DNA from: Physella acuta | Lineage: Eukaryota > Mollusca > Gastropoda > Physidae | Assembly (NCBI RefSeq): GCF_028476545.1 | Contig: NW_026731683.1 | Location: forward strand, 276,501 to 340,500 | Direction of reading: 5' to 3' | DNA: 64,000 nucleotides | Part shown: positions 43,901 to 48,255 of the stretch, one piece after another | How positions within the stretch are numbered: position 1 is the stretch's first letter | How the letters are laid out: every line of letters begins with the position of its first letter | Translations under genes and position numbers: made by a program | The notes under the pieces: model-generated | Database searches by the model: none | Told to the model about the DNA's origin: nothing | The model's input: the letters and a program-made list of their open reading frames with translations, nothing else

Positions 43901-45281
43901 TCTTGTTTTCAATGTCCATCTTGTGTTCAATGTCCATCTTGTGTTCAATGTCCATCTTGTGGTCAATGTCCATCTTGCTGTGTTCTATATCCATCTTGCC
44001 GTGTTCAATGTCCATCTTGCCGTGTTCAATGTCCATCTTGTGTTCAATGTCCACCTTGCTGTGTTCGATTTCCACCTTGCCGTGTTCAATGTCCATCTTG
44101 TGTTCAATATCCATTTTGCTGTGTTTCCCAACCTCGACAACAATGTCGCTATCATCGCTGTCGCTGCTATCGCTATCATAGGCCGTGTGACCAGCATCGA
44201 ACTCAATGCCGTCATCCACCATTCCATTCATTTTCTGACCATCATCTGTGACATCATATTCAAATCCATTTTCTTTTGTTTTTATCCCAGTGTTAAGCCC
44301 AGTAGCGTCATCAAAATGTCCGTTTATCTTTTGGTCAACACCCAACCCCATGACGTCATCGCCCGTTGCCTTACGTCCGTCGTCCAGTTCTGCGACGTCA
44401 CGGCACGTCTCTACCAAAACGCCATTAGGTTTTAGCGTCACCGACACGTCGACGTTCAGCTCCTGGTCTAAGCGAGGTCCAGATTTCCCCCCGCCATTTT
44501 TCATCGTGTCCACCGTCTCGCCAACAACGGCTGTGTCAAAACTATCGGACAATGACGTCACCGTTTGGTTAGTGACGTCAGCAAGCGACGACTTTGAGTT
44601 GCTGGAGGGTAGTTGAATCTCAAACATCTCTTGACTGATGTTGTTTTTGTTCGTCTTCTTGTGACGATGTTTACGGTCGTGATCATCGGACGAGCTACTG
44701 TTTGAGCTGTCCGAGTAATGACCGCTGCTTTCTGAAGATTTCTTCTTCTTCTTCTTCTTGCTATCGTCTTTACCATCCTCTCCGTTGTCTCGCTTTCTCC
44801 ATGTTTTGGAAAGTAGTCCGAAAAGTCCGCTGTGTCTTTTCTCTGTTGATTCGGATTTCGTCTTGATATCCAGGGACTTTGATTTTTTGTGGGATCTTTT
44901 GTTGGGGGTGACTTGGTTGCTGCTTGACGAACTGTCCAGAGAAACGGAAGCGGATAAAACTTGTCCGGAATCCCGCGGTGTGGTGCCTGACTTGACCGCA
45001 GGTGGCGTCACGACTGTTGGTGACGGACTTGTGTTTAAGGTCAATGACTTGGCGTTGTTTATTTTTGGAGTATCGGGAAACTCCACATCAACAGCAGACT
45101 CGTTGTAGAACTCCACACCCCCCTCTGTCGTGGTGTCTTTGTCTGATGGAAGACCGGCATTGTTCTCTCGGTCAACTTGGATTCGATCCCGCGACTGCAG
45201 CCGTCGAAACGTTCCTTTGCTTGGATTGTAGTGCGCGAATTCTTTCGACCTTCGACTTTCTAAATCGTAAAATCCGGACAT
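4358..45281 (-). CDS. HSPA12-like HSP70-family protein with a giant disordered N-terminal extension (12 coding exons)
   Basis: The model joins 43037-45281, 28814-35480, 28178-28400, 20989-21210, 20247-20442, 9775-9843, 7184-7306, 6716-6918, 6436-6601, 5493-5621, 4984-5214 and 4358-4626. All introns are GT-AG, all phases agree, and the total of 10,743 nt encodes 3,580 residues. The start ATG at 45281 has an in-frame TGA 24 bases upstream. Residues from about 2953 to the end align by eye with HSPA12A/B throughout: phosphate-1 [11 protein letters not shown] (D about 2960), [21 protein letters not shown], phosphate-2 [15 protein letters not shown], adenosine motif FLVGGFAES, and C-terminal DFLGR. 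HSPA12 proteins are atypical, probably cytosolic HSP70 relatives lacking the classical peptide-binding domain; they are greatly expanded in molluscs. Residues 1-2950 are repeats rich in Ser, Lys, Asp and Glu with no recognised folded domain. Vertebrate HSPA12A is about 675 residues, so this protein is over five times longer. The joined model is inferred; the chaperone identity is firm. Confidence 0.85.
4984..5214 (-). CDS. Coding exon 11 of the HSPA12-like gene
   Basis: It encodes [60 protein letters not shown] and [11 protein letters not shown], matching HSPA12 ([44 protein letters not shown]). Acceptor GATATCAG-like, donor AAAAAG|GTATGC. Confidence 0.93.
5493..5621 (-). CDS. Coding exon 10: adenosine motif
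   Basis: It encodes [20 protein letters not shown], then [29 protein letters not shown] is the adenosine-binding motif of the HSP70/actin fold, and [12 protein letters not shown] is the HSPA12 form of connect-2. Acceptor TTTGACAG, donor CAAAG|GTACAC. Confidence 0.93.
5622..6435. other. Intron 9 (exons 9-10)
   Basis: AT-rich intron of 814 bp. I see no element or second gene in it. Confidence 0.7.
6436..6601 (-). CDS. Coding exon 9 of the HSPA12-like gene
   Basis: It encodes [20 protein letters not shown], then [20 protein letters not shown] and [15 protein letters not shown], matching HSPA12 (KYG..VKWAKQGMLRMSPDAM..LF.PT). No ATG falls in this frame within the exon, so it is only visible by translating between the splice sites. 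Confidence 0.9.
6716..6918 (-). CDS. Coding exon 8 of the HSPA12-like gene
   Basis: It encodes [20 protein letters not shown], then [20 protein letters not shown] and [15 protein letters not shown]12 has the same landmarks: YEFEKLL, IFGEDF, FESRKRAA and a PFSFIDYYKK-like block. Acceptor TTGCTAAG, donor CACAAG|GTTTGT. Confidence 0.92.
7184..7306 (-). CDS. Coding exon 7: phosphate-2 motif
   Basis: It encodes [20 protein letters not shown], then [22 protein letters not shown], matching HSPA12 YMVVDCGGGTVDLTVHQ and LKELYKATGGPYGSLG. The DCGGGT element is the phosphate-2 loop of the HSP70/actin fold. Donor ATAG|GTAGGA, acceptor CCTACAG. Confidence 0.93.
7307..9774. other. Intron 6 (exons 6-7)
   Basis: An AT-rich intron of about 2.5 kb. 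It holds C or G runs near 8229-8242, 8885-8894 and 9006-9019, but no recognisable element or gene. Confidence 0.6.
9775..9843 (-). CDS. Coding exon 6: 69 bp linker exon
   Basis: A short exon between a TTTCAG acceptor and a CCAAG|GTTCAT donor, phase 1 at both ends, so it adds exactly 23 codons. It encodes [20 protein letters not shown], a linker between connect-1 and phosphate-2. In vertebrate HSPA12 the corresponding linker varies. The evidence is frame fit and splice signals rather than strong similarity; because it is symmetric it could be an alternative cassette exon. Confidence 0.7.
9844..10573. other. Intron 5, part left of the Polinton-like element
   Basis: Near 9895-10080 the bases resemble a decayed repeat of the form TTGTGTGATTGGTTA. 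From about 10388 a sequence reading AGTGTTTCTTTCAGAC plus G runs resembles one end of the hAT-like MITE family. The last six bases, ATTATA, are the left copy of the target duplication. Confidence 0.4.
10574..11879 (+). repeat. Left terminal inverted repeat
   Basis: The outermost 360 bp carry (GAGCAG)n-like bases and five or six copies of a unit containing ACATATAGTAAAATACTC and CACCCACCTGGGTG-type palindromes. The next 550 bp are very AT-rich and hold several TTACGTAA palindromes. The inner 350 bp are more GC-rich, with GCGAAGCGATC-like repeats. The 101- and 74-codon open frames here are composition effects. Confidence 0.9.
12686..16690 (+). CDS. Protein-primed DNA polymerase B with N-terminal zinc fingers (Polinton-like element)
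   Basis: 1,334 residues counted from the ATG at 12686. A longer frame reaches back to 12560, but its first 42 codons translate a T-rich stretch ending in an acceptor-like TTCTACAG, so I prefer the internal ATG. Two C2H2 fingers lie at about 17-38 and 45-66, and a third Cys/His finger at about 300-322. The 3'-5' exonuclease motifs are DFE (about 366), GFNSGKYD (N about 489) and NNID (D about 649). Polymerase motif A is [10 protein letters not shown] (D about 748), motif [11 protein letters not shown] (about 1063) and motif C MDTDSLY (D about 1163). Between motifs A and B a VDGWD...[12 protein letters not shown] segment (about 820-846) resembles Vsr/endonuclease-like inserts common in animal polymerases of this type. 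A TATA-like box lies at about 11971 and AATAAA at 16790. Role: replication of the element's own DNA. Confidence 0.9.
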   Translation: MEAAQPTNHPAMTRFTCEICERVFNRNQHFIRHQETAHARGRHPCTTCGKVFTRRDNLTTHYKTAHNNQTIPTDTPSVTNSQTHQPTLVTDTHTVQLPTATQTARTATNTNSLKRHTTYDDIANNKRVKTSNDSNLNSHTTVDDLRGDAVDLHTTTDKASHTCLFTDIPDFIKHNHAINMLQKDSHSKPYTDNFSFFRCLATHLGASLKNLRIPTLNLAKQWQAHQGLGTLDNFSGVRLVEIPLLESCFSVNIEIFEFDENQSLSPKLRSSDRFRETVYLLFFQNQFMYINNIGGAGHSFACSMCNKLWPTVKQLNRHVKGCNGGKPVDRYKGGVYQTHQTIWEFLASYGLVVDSNFVYPFRATYDFECYFDHTELPTLGRVTKSVAKHVPLSCSVASNVDGFVEPICFISTGDPQELVTRVIDRLHIIAEAAYGILKKQFEPVFKQIRKLFPPKARGSDNKSNDKGFDSFLSGRLDEYLRQMPVIGFNSGKYDINLVKPYFIQYFLAYSNTEEGLEEGHRASCNDDEDDVEDKQTPFKYVVKRNNNFMCISTNKLKFLDIVNYLAPGFSYSKYLAAYNVKETKGFFPYEYVKNLAVLDETSLPPHSSFFSSLKNCNISDEEYATCSQIWVEKGMQTFKDYLIWYNNIDVKPFIEALEQQTNFYKNLGVDIFKDAISVPGVTLKYLFKTLPENVSFSLCSERESELHKTIRNNIVGGPSIIFHRHHEKGETFIRGNSKKVVQAIKGYDANALYLWSLMQKMPTGFPIIRNSEEGFRPRKTNHYGEKAFQWLSWVSKTQRVTLKTAFNGGEVSLGSRHIRVDGWDANTRTVYQFHGCLFHGHPDCPLTKDRTVNPISNRPLTELFKKTNEITKYLTETVDVKVVEMWECEWGNQKKMNPTIKDYLNSIDKSQKTPTPTYGKKWPLTEKQIIDSVLDDSCFGLIECDIKVPDSLRPHFSEMTPIFKNTDVTRDDIGPFMRQYAIDNNLLTSGRRTLIGSFTGEKILLATPLLKWYLNYGLVVSKIYQVVEYNPVSCFKTFGDTVSDARRKGDIDDKYAITSETMKLLGNAAYGKTLTDKTRHADMTYCRARDIGDCINNPRFKKMTKLTDDVYEVETLKKKIVWDLPLQIGFFVYQYAKLRMLEFYYDFIDKYLDRTDFQLCEMDTDSLYLALSTDDLLKAVRPGLEHEFFDIYDKWFPSEVCDSHRPQFISGKGTADSHCLECRARKIYEKRTPGLFKLEYEGDGMVSLCSKTYLCFGEYNKTSTKGLSKNHNTLGKESFMQVLTTKEPSGGTNTGFRAYNTGIYTYTQHRNSLSYFYIKRQVDADNVTTSPLDI
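16800..17651 (+). other. Interior right part of the Polinton-like element
   Basis: About 850 bp without a convincing gene. Three degenerate copies of a motif containing GAAAACTTCACCGACC lie at about 17334, 17417 and 17527. A frame over about 17143-17404 encodes [20 protein letters not shown] and FHIQIKTS, faintly like the C-terminal part of Polinton penton (minor capsid) proteins. I treat that as a possible fossil trace only. Confidence 0.3.
17652..18957 (-). repeat. Right terminal inverted repeat
   Basis: Reverse complement of the left repeat, of equal length, and with no difference in the parts I compared. The last seven bases TACTACT mirror AGTAGTA at 10574, followed at once by the ATTATA duplication. 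Confidence 0.9.
18964..20021. other. Intron 5, part right of the Polinton-like element
   Basis: No gene. It holds G runs near 19114-19129 and 19501-19511 and the hAT-like end fragment at 19262-19324. The rest is ordinary intron sequence. Confidence 0.5.
19262..19324 (-). mobile_element. Terminal fragment of a hAT-like MITE
   Basis: Read on the minus strand it begins CAGTGGCGTCACTAGG and continues GTGTCACCCGATGCG. That terminus is typical of widespread non-autonomous hAT-type repeats. A related fragment lies at 41190-41268. I did not find the partner terminus or a target duplication. Confidence 0.45.
20022..20211. mobile_element. hAT-like MITE with CAGTGTTTCTTTC ends
   Basis: 190 bp with imperfect terminal inverted repeats: CAGTGTTTCTTTCTGACA at the left, and CAGAGTTTCTTTCAGGCA as the reverse complement of the right end. 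Flanking 8-mers TTTCTGTA and TTTCTGTG match at 7 of 8 positions, as expected for hAT insertions. The interior is rich in G and C runs and has no coding capacity. It sits 35 bases inside intron 5 from the donor of exon 5. Partial relatives occur near 190, 10388, 46208 and 48813. Confidence 0.65.
20247..20442 (-). CDS. Coding exon 5 of the HSPA12-like gene
   Basis: It encodes [20 protein letters not shown] and [14 protein letters not shown], which match the HSPA12 connect-1 region ([22 protein letters not shown]). It ends TTG|GTAAGT. A hAT-like MITE (20022-20211) lies only 35 bases past this donor inside the intron. The acceptor shares a 15-base sequence with that of exon 6. Confidence 0.92.
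20622..20697. repeat. (TA)n microsatellite in intron 4
   Basis: An almost perfect TA run of about 76 bp inside the 546 bp intron between exons 4 and 5. Open frames across it (YIYIYI) are artefacts. Confidence 0.95.
20989..21210 (-). CDS. Coding exon 4 of the HSPA12-like gene
   Basis: It encodes [34 protein letters not shown], and [18 protein letters not shown] up to AAYE. The last block is one of the most conserved HSPA12 segments ([24 protein letters not shown]). Both junctions are phase 0. Plus-strand open frames over the same bases are shadows. Confidence 0.92.
21451..21709 (+). mobile_element. tRNA-headed SINE copy 1
   Basis: The head GTGTGGCCTAGAGATAGAG, followed by AAGTCTCAATATCGAATTC, resembles tRNA boxes A and B. 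The body carries GTCTAACTCACGTTAGGG, ATGCCGAGGTCATTGAAAC and GATGAACTCTACTTCATCTG, and the copy ends in a (GAT)n tail. The same body occurs in the copies at 28530, 48105, 51509 and 53935, which shows a dispersed family. It lies in intron 3. Confidence 0.75.
22255..22323. repeat. (TA)n microsatellite in intron 3
   Basis: An almost pure TA run of about 68 bp. Confidence 0.95.
23110..23800. repeat. Purine-rich degenerate repeat with G runs
   Basis: Repeated blocks of the form GGGGAGACTATCTGACAG are separated by G runs of 8-15 bases. The strand asymmetry is strong and extends for about 700 bp. It may form G-quadruplex or triplex structures. No coding content. Confidence 0.65.
24600..24870. repeat. 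Degenerate AGCAGACGTAAG repeat
   Basis: Around ten diverged copies of a short motif near AGCAGACGTA, alternating with TAAGCTTAG-like bases. It is old and has lost regular spacing. Confidence 0.5.
26137..26353. mobile_element. hAT-type MITE with CAGGGGTCTCCAAAC ends
   Basis: 217 bp. The left end CAGGGGTCTCCAAACT pairs with the right end AGTTTGGAGACCCCTG, and the element is flanked by a perfect 8 bp duplication AACTAAGA (26129-26136, 26354-26361). The interior reads GAGGGCCACATT and CCGCATCCGGCCCGCGGGCC, the style of many animal hAT non-autonomous elements. Both ends and the duplication are intact. It lies in intron 3. Confidence 0.88.
26354..27954. other. Intron 3, right part
   Basis: AT-rich with no recognisable gene or element. 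A short direct duplication containing TTAAAGTCTTCAGACAACGC lies at about 27541-27592. Confidence 0.5.
27955..28172. repeat. Degenerate tandem repeat abutting the exon 3 donor
   Basis: Five or six units of about 33-38 bp built on CAATGACGTAGGGTAC and ACCAAAACAACAACATC. The array ends within a few bases of the splice donor at 28176-28177. The intron's first bases on the minus strand (GTAAGTCATGATGTTGTC) resemble the repeat unit itself. Confidence 0.7.
28178..28400 (-). CDS. Coding exon 3 of the HSPA12-like gene
   Basis: It begins TTTCGTCCGTGACCCC after a TTTCCAG acceptor and ends CACAACTCG|GTAAGT. It encodes [15 protein letters not shown], then [19 protein letters not shown] and [11 protein letters not shown], closely following vertebrate HSPA12 (MRKWEG, NQKTPTTILL, FHSFGYAAR). 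The donor lies next to a decayed tandem array in intron 3. One open frame on the opposite strand is a shadow. Confidence 0.9.
28530..28780 (+). mobile_element. tRNA-headed SINE copy 2 in intron 2
   Basis: The head includes TAGTCTCGAGTTCGTACG and the body GAGTACCTGACTCACATTA and GAAACAGATGAACTCTACTT, both shared with the other copies. An expanded C run of about 16 interrupts the body near 28686-28702. It makes up most of the 413 bp intron between exons 2 and 3, in antisense orientation to the gene. Confidence 0.7.
28814..35480 (-). CDS. Coding exon 2: 6.7 kb exon of low-complexity repeats ending in the first ATPase motif
   Basis: This exon encodes residues 749-2971. The acceptor is the C-rich CCCCCCTAATGGCAG just before 35480; the donor follows GGATACGCCTTCAG. 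The acceptor fits exon 1 exactly (G|AT). In order: a unique acidic/Thr-rich part; a LVPxKQEH-type repeat (about 1046-1186); eight or so units built on SRSSSSSSD (about 1246-1576); a Ser run before DDESK (about 1794); about 33 copies of the heptad VDTPSLK (about 1949-2179); two copies of a module with ESLSxxWxxLCPD; several basic-aromatic motifs such as [12 protein letters not shown]; and lastly [18 protein letters not shown], the nucleotide-binding phosphate-1 motif. Fusing that motif onto the repeats in one exon makes the chaperone part inseparable from the extension in this transcript. Confidence 0.85.
31190..31875 (-). repeat. Coding 21 bp minisatellite (VDTPSLK heptads)
   Basis: About 33 tandem copies of a 21 bp unit, plus-strand core GGTGTATCAACTTTCAGTGA, translated on the minus strand as VDTPSLK. 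Central copies are almost identical, while copies at both edges diverge ([21 protein letters not shown]). That pattern indicates recent central expansion. The frame is preserved because the unit is a multiple of three. Confidence 0.92.
32990..33990 (-). repeat. Coding SRSSSSSSD repeat units
   Basis: About eight units of 35-50 codons, each centred on [10 protein letters not shown] and followed by an acidic His/Asp stretch (such as [11 protein letters not shown] or [13 protein letters not shown]) and a hydrophobic ELPE-type motif. Ser runs followed by acidic residues are typical casein kinase 2 substrates, which is an inference here. Confidence 0.8.
34170..34590 (-). repeat. Coding LVPxKQEH repeat
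   Basis: Six to seven diverged units of about 21-23 codons with consensus near QQTxQLVPxKQEHxxE. Rich in Gln and Glu, with probable helical propensity. It is older than the heptad array, judging by divergence. Confidence 0.75.
36960..37300. repeat. Degenerate ~31 bp tandem repeat
   Basis: About ten diverged units reading roughly AAGGATTTCATCCAGGCCAA and TCCCCTAT. The right-hand units are clearer than the left-hand ones. Confidence 0.65.
38543..38785. repeat. 27 bp minisatellite, nine units
   Basis: Exactly nine 27 bp units (243 bp), core AACATAGCATACAGTGTATG, with a single difference noticed in the first unit. Because 27 is a multiple of three it stays open in several frames on both strands, giving artefactual repeat proteins. 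Near-identity implies recent amplification. Confidence 0.93.
40859..40933. repeat. (TA)n microsatellite in intron 1
   Basis: About 75 bp of alternating AT, followed shortly by a (TG)n tract at about 40978-40997. Confidence 0.95.
41190..41268. mobile_element. Fragment related to the hAT-like end at 19262
   Basis: It shares the layout CACCTGGTTACTGCACTGGG and then ACCTAGTGACG with the fragment at 19262-19324. It is diverged and its boundaries are uncertain. Confidence 0.35.
41850..42400. repeat. ~21 bp degenerate minisatellite
   Basis: About 25 units around AACCAACTTAGGGACCCAGG with many substitutions and small length changes. Minus-strand frames ([13 protein letters not shown]) are artefacts of the unit. 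It lies in intron 1, about 0.6 kb from exon 1. Confidence 0.85.
43037..45281 (-). CDS. Coding exon 1: disordered N-terminus with KMDIEH and VGISPH repeats
   Basis: This exon encodes residues 1-748 and ends in phase 1 at a strong donor (ATTG|GTGAGT). In order: a unique N-terminus starting [11 protein letters not shown]; Ser-rich and basic stretches including a seven-lysine run and [19 protein letters not shown]; an acidic part with [11 protein letters not shown]; a tandem array of KMDIEH variants (residues about 387-475); an array of [20 protein letters not shown] variants (about 477-649); a poly-Ser tract; and a proline/tyrosine-containing end. Nuclear localisation is possible from the Lys/Arg clusters but unproven. 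Plus-strand open frames across the repeats are shadows of the repeat composition. Confidence 0.8.
43335..43850 (-). repeat. Coding VGISPH/DTEK repeat in exon 1
   Basis: About 18-20 diverged units of 8-15 codons with core VGISPHTEK or [11 protein letters not shown]. Hydrophobic and charged residues alternate (VxISPHxxKV), suggesting short beta-prone stretches. Variable unit length distinguishes it from the neighbouring KMDIEH array. Confidence 0.8.
43856..44120 (-). repeat. Coding KMDIEH array in exon 1
   Basis: About 15 units of 18-24 bp encoding [13 protein letters not shown] or SKVDIEH. Highly charged, probably helical. The plus-strand core is TCAATGTCCATCTTG. Confidence 0.9.
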
Positions 45282-45300
45282 TTTAATTTCTTGGATATTA

Positions 45301-45308
45301 TGACGTCA
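45301..45308. promoter_or_regulatory. CRE-like palindrome TGACGTCA upstream of the HSPA12-like start
   Basis: A perfect 8 bp CREB/ATF-type palindrome lies 20 bases upstream of the start ATG. It may be in the 5' UTR or core promoter. The same octamer occurs at several other places in the window, so the link is tentative. I found no clear TATA box nearby. Confidence 0.25.
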
Positions 45309-47025
45309 GTTGTAAGTTGAATGTCTCAGGTCTCTACGTCACATGTTGTTCTTCACTTGACTACACTCATGCTTATGGGTTGAGGACATCGTAGCCTTGA
45401 CCTTCAAGCACAGATTTCATAATTTTATTCATGAAACTCTACTTGAATTGTTAACAATGACGAAAAGTAAGTTTAGTTTTTCATGTCTGAAAATGAAGAA
45501 AAAAAAAACAAATATATAGCAAGCCAAGTTAAAAAAAAACTTAAAGGATTATTGTTTGAGTGTTTTATGTGTAAACACACGAGTAAAATAATCTAAACGT
45601 TGTGTGTATAGGCGACTATAAAACAGTAAATAAAACACTCGGGACACAGATCTTGTAATAAAATTATACAACACACCATTCGAGTCAGTGACTGAGGACT
45701 TCTTCAACACAATATGGAGTCGAGTTATTTCTATTTTAGTGCTCCAGTTCAAAGTTTACTACAACGGCTCAGTATTCGTGACCTCTATCTCTGCCTCGCT
45801 AAACAAACAGAAGACGCATTTTTTAACCTAGCTAAACTGAAAGAAATATTCCCAAACACACGTTAAATAAAAGCACTGTTTTCGCTATATTTTAGTGCAT
45901 ATTTTATGATGTAGATAAAGCGTATACAATTGAAATGCCAGGGGCGTTAATTTATTGTTTGACTTTATTTTATATCCCAAGGCCTCAAGGTACGCTACGT
46001 ACGTTCACCAAGCAAAAAATGATTGGAAAATTATTTTTTTTTCCCGTGTAACAATATTGTCATTCTTAATTACGTTTTCTATTTAACTTTGTCGTCTGTA
46101 AAAAAAAAATTCGGAGATTGAGATAAACGCAATTTAAATTTTATTGTAGTTGATTTCTAAATTAAAAAATAAAAAGAATGAATATACTTGTTTGTTTGTT
46201 AGGGGTGCAGTGTTTCTTTCAGACTTCTTCCTCGGTGAGGGGGGGGGGGGGCAGTTGAAACTGTCGGGAGGTGGGCGGACTTAATTTCCCATGGGGGGGG
46301 GGGGGGGAGTTGGAGGCGGACACTGATAAAATTATATATGTTCTATATAAATATTCAATTTCTTCCAGGGGGGGGGGGGGTGACATTGAAAGAAAGCCTC
46401 GCTTTAGCTGTGACAAGACATACTTCAATTACCACTTTTCTCAGAAATTTTTCATCGGATGGGGGGGGGGGGTCACTTAAAATTTCCGATTGGGCACACT
46501 CAAACTTTCCGAGGGGGCGGAAATTAATAAAATTTTATTTTTAACATTTTTTAAAAATATTCATTATATTTTTTTCTCGTTTTCAACCGTCTCCTACCTC
46601 TAGCTACTTCTACTCTCACGTGAAAACCACGTGACTCGCCGTGGACGTATTCATCTCCCGGATGGTAAATGTCGCCACGGCGGATCTCAAATTCCTGCCA
46701 GCAAGCTCGAGCAGGCGACAAGTCGTATCGAGGCTACCAGCGGCCTATGCTGGCTAGCGAGTGGGTGATTTGTACGAGTGCACGGGTTTACCTGGTCAGC
46801 GGGCCTTCACGTCATGTTTTCTGGCCGTTACAATGTACGCTAATGAAGGTCACGTGGGGTAATAAACATAAGACAACATATGTCAAGAGACGCATACGGT
46901 GTATAATTAACAGCTCTATGGTTTAACAAGCACATACACAGGGCAATTAACAGCTGAAGTTTTCAGCGGGCCGGCAGTAAAGGATGTGTTTTTTCTTTGG
47001 TGGTCCGTTGTTGACAAGATGTTGG
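45309..47025. other. 5' flank of the HSPA12-like gene
   Basis: It may include the promoter and a non-coding first exon; neither can be fixed from sequence. At 46208-46510 a CAGTGTTTCTTTCAGAC terminus is followed by several G runs of 12-16 bases, a partial copy of the 20022 MITE family or a composite of copies. An 85-codon frame at 46669-46926 resembles nothing known. Confidence 0.45.
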
Positions 47026-47029
47026 AATA

Positions 47030-47580
47030 ATGCTGACGAGTTGTGGAAATAATGCTGACTAGTTGTGGGAATAGTGCTGACTAGTTGTGGGAATGGTGCT
47101 GACTAGTTGCGGGAATAGTAAAGACTAGATGTGGGAATAGTACTGACTAGTTGAGGGAATAGTATTGACTAGTTGTGGGAATAGTGCTGACTAGTTGTGG
47201 GAATAGTGTTAACTAGATGACTAGATGTGGGAATAGTGCTGATAATATGTGGGAATAATGCTGACTAGTTGTGAAAATAGTGCTGATTAGGTGTGGGAAT
47301 AGTGCTGACTAGGTGTGGGAATAGTGCTGACTAGTTGCGGGAATAGTGCTGACTAGTTGAGGGAATAGTGCTGACTAGTTGTGGGAATAGTGCTGACTAG
47401 TTGTGGGAATAGTGCTGACTAGTTGATGGAATAGTGCTGACTAGTTGTGGGAATAGTGCTGACTAGTTGTGGGAATAGTTCTGACTAATTGTAGGAATAG
47501 TGCTGACTAGATTTGGGAATAGTACTGACTAGATGTTGAAATAGTGCTGAATAGAAGTGGGAATAGTGTGGACTACTTAT
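47030..47580. repeat. 22 bp minisatellite GACTAGTTGTGGGAATAGTG
   Basis: About 25 tandem units of 22 bp with scattered substitutions and a few length variants. Non-coding, upstream of the HSPA12-like gene. Confidence 0.92.
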
Positions 47581-48104
47581 GAAATACAGCCGAATGATAG
47601 CATGTGTACTTAGTCAATAGAGTTTAGAGCAATTCAATAAAAATATAGAATAGAAAAAAGATTCAGTTTGGTTATTTGTCTGTAAAGAAAATATTGTTAA
47701 AAAAGCTAGAAAATATTGTTGTAGAGTTGGAAAATGTTGTCATTACACATTAACAGTTATCAAAAAAGATGAAACAAGTATAAAAAGAACTTTGACAGTT
47801 TCGTAATGTGTCACACTGTGTCACCGGCCTGTCACGACACACTACTAACTGTAACTGGCTATCGCTAATGAGCGACCCTGTCAACACTGACTGTCAACGT
47901 AGTTCAGTGAAAGAGTTCGTTGTTCCACCGCTAAGTGCTGAAAGTTCCCAGGTCCTTTACCAGTGAAACTAGTCAACGCGGCTGTTTTGTAGCTTCACGT
48001 ACCACAGTTAATGATTTGTAATTAATGATTGTTTAGTGGGGGTGTGGGGAGGGAAGGGGTGTAACGGTGACATGCTTTAAAGTAAAAAAGAAAAATGTAT
48101 AGTC

Positions 48105-48255
48105 AATAGGGCAGATGAAGTAGAGTTCGCAACTTTGTTGTGTGACTTCTGAATATACGGATAGTAAGAGGAATTAGAATCCAGCCGCCTTTATTTCTGT
48201 ATTCCAGTAAGGTACTCATTAGAGCTGGGTTGACTCAATGACGTCCTATATGATA
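48105..48255 (-). mobile_element. SINE copy 3, head missing
   Basis: Reverse-complement match to the SINE body: GAACTCTACTTCATCTGC at one end and AGCTCTAATGAGTACCTTAC at the other. The tRNA-like head is absent or too diverged. Confidence 0.6.

Noticed and set aside
43360-44435. Long plus-strand frames rich in SMSILCS or FNVHLV repeats
   Set aside because: Antisense shadows of the KMDIEH and VGISPH coding repeats in exon 1.
46669-46926. 85-codon plus-strand frame
   Set aside because: No family resemblance, single isolated frame in repeat-rich flank; length is within chance expectation.
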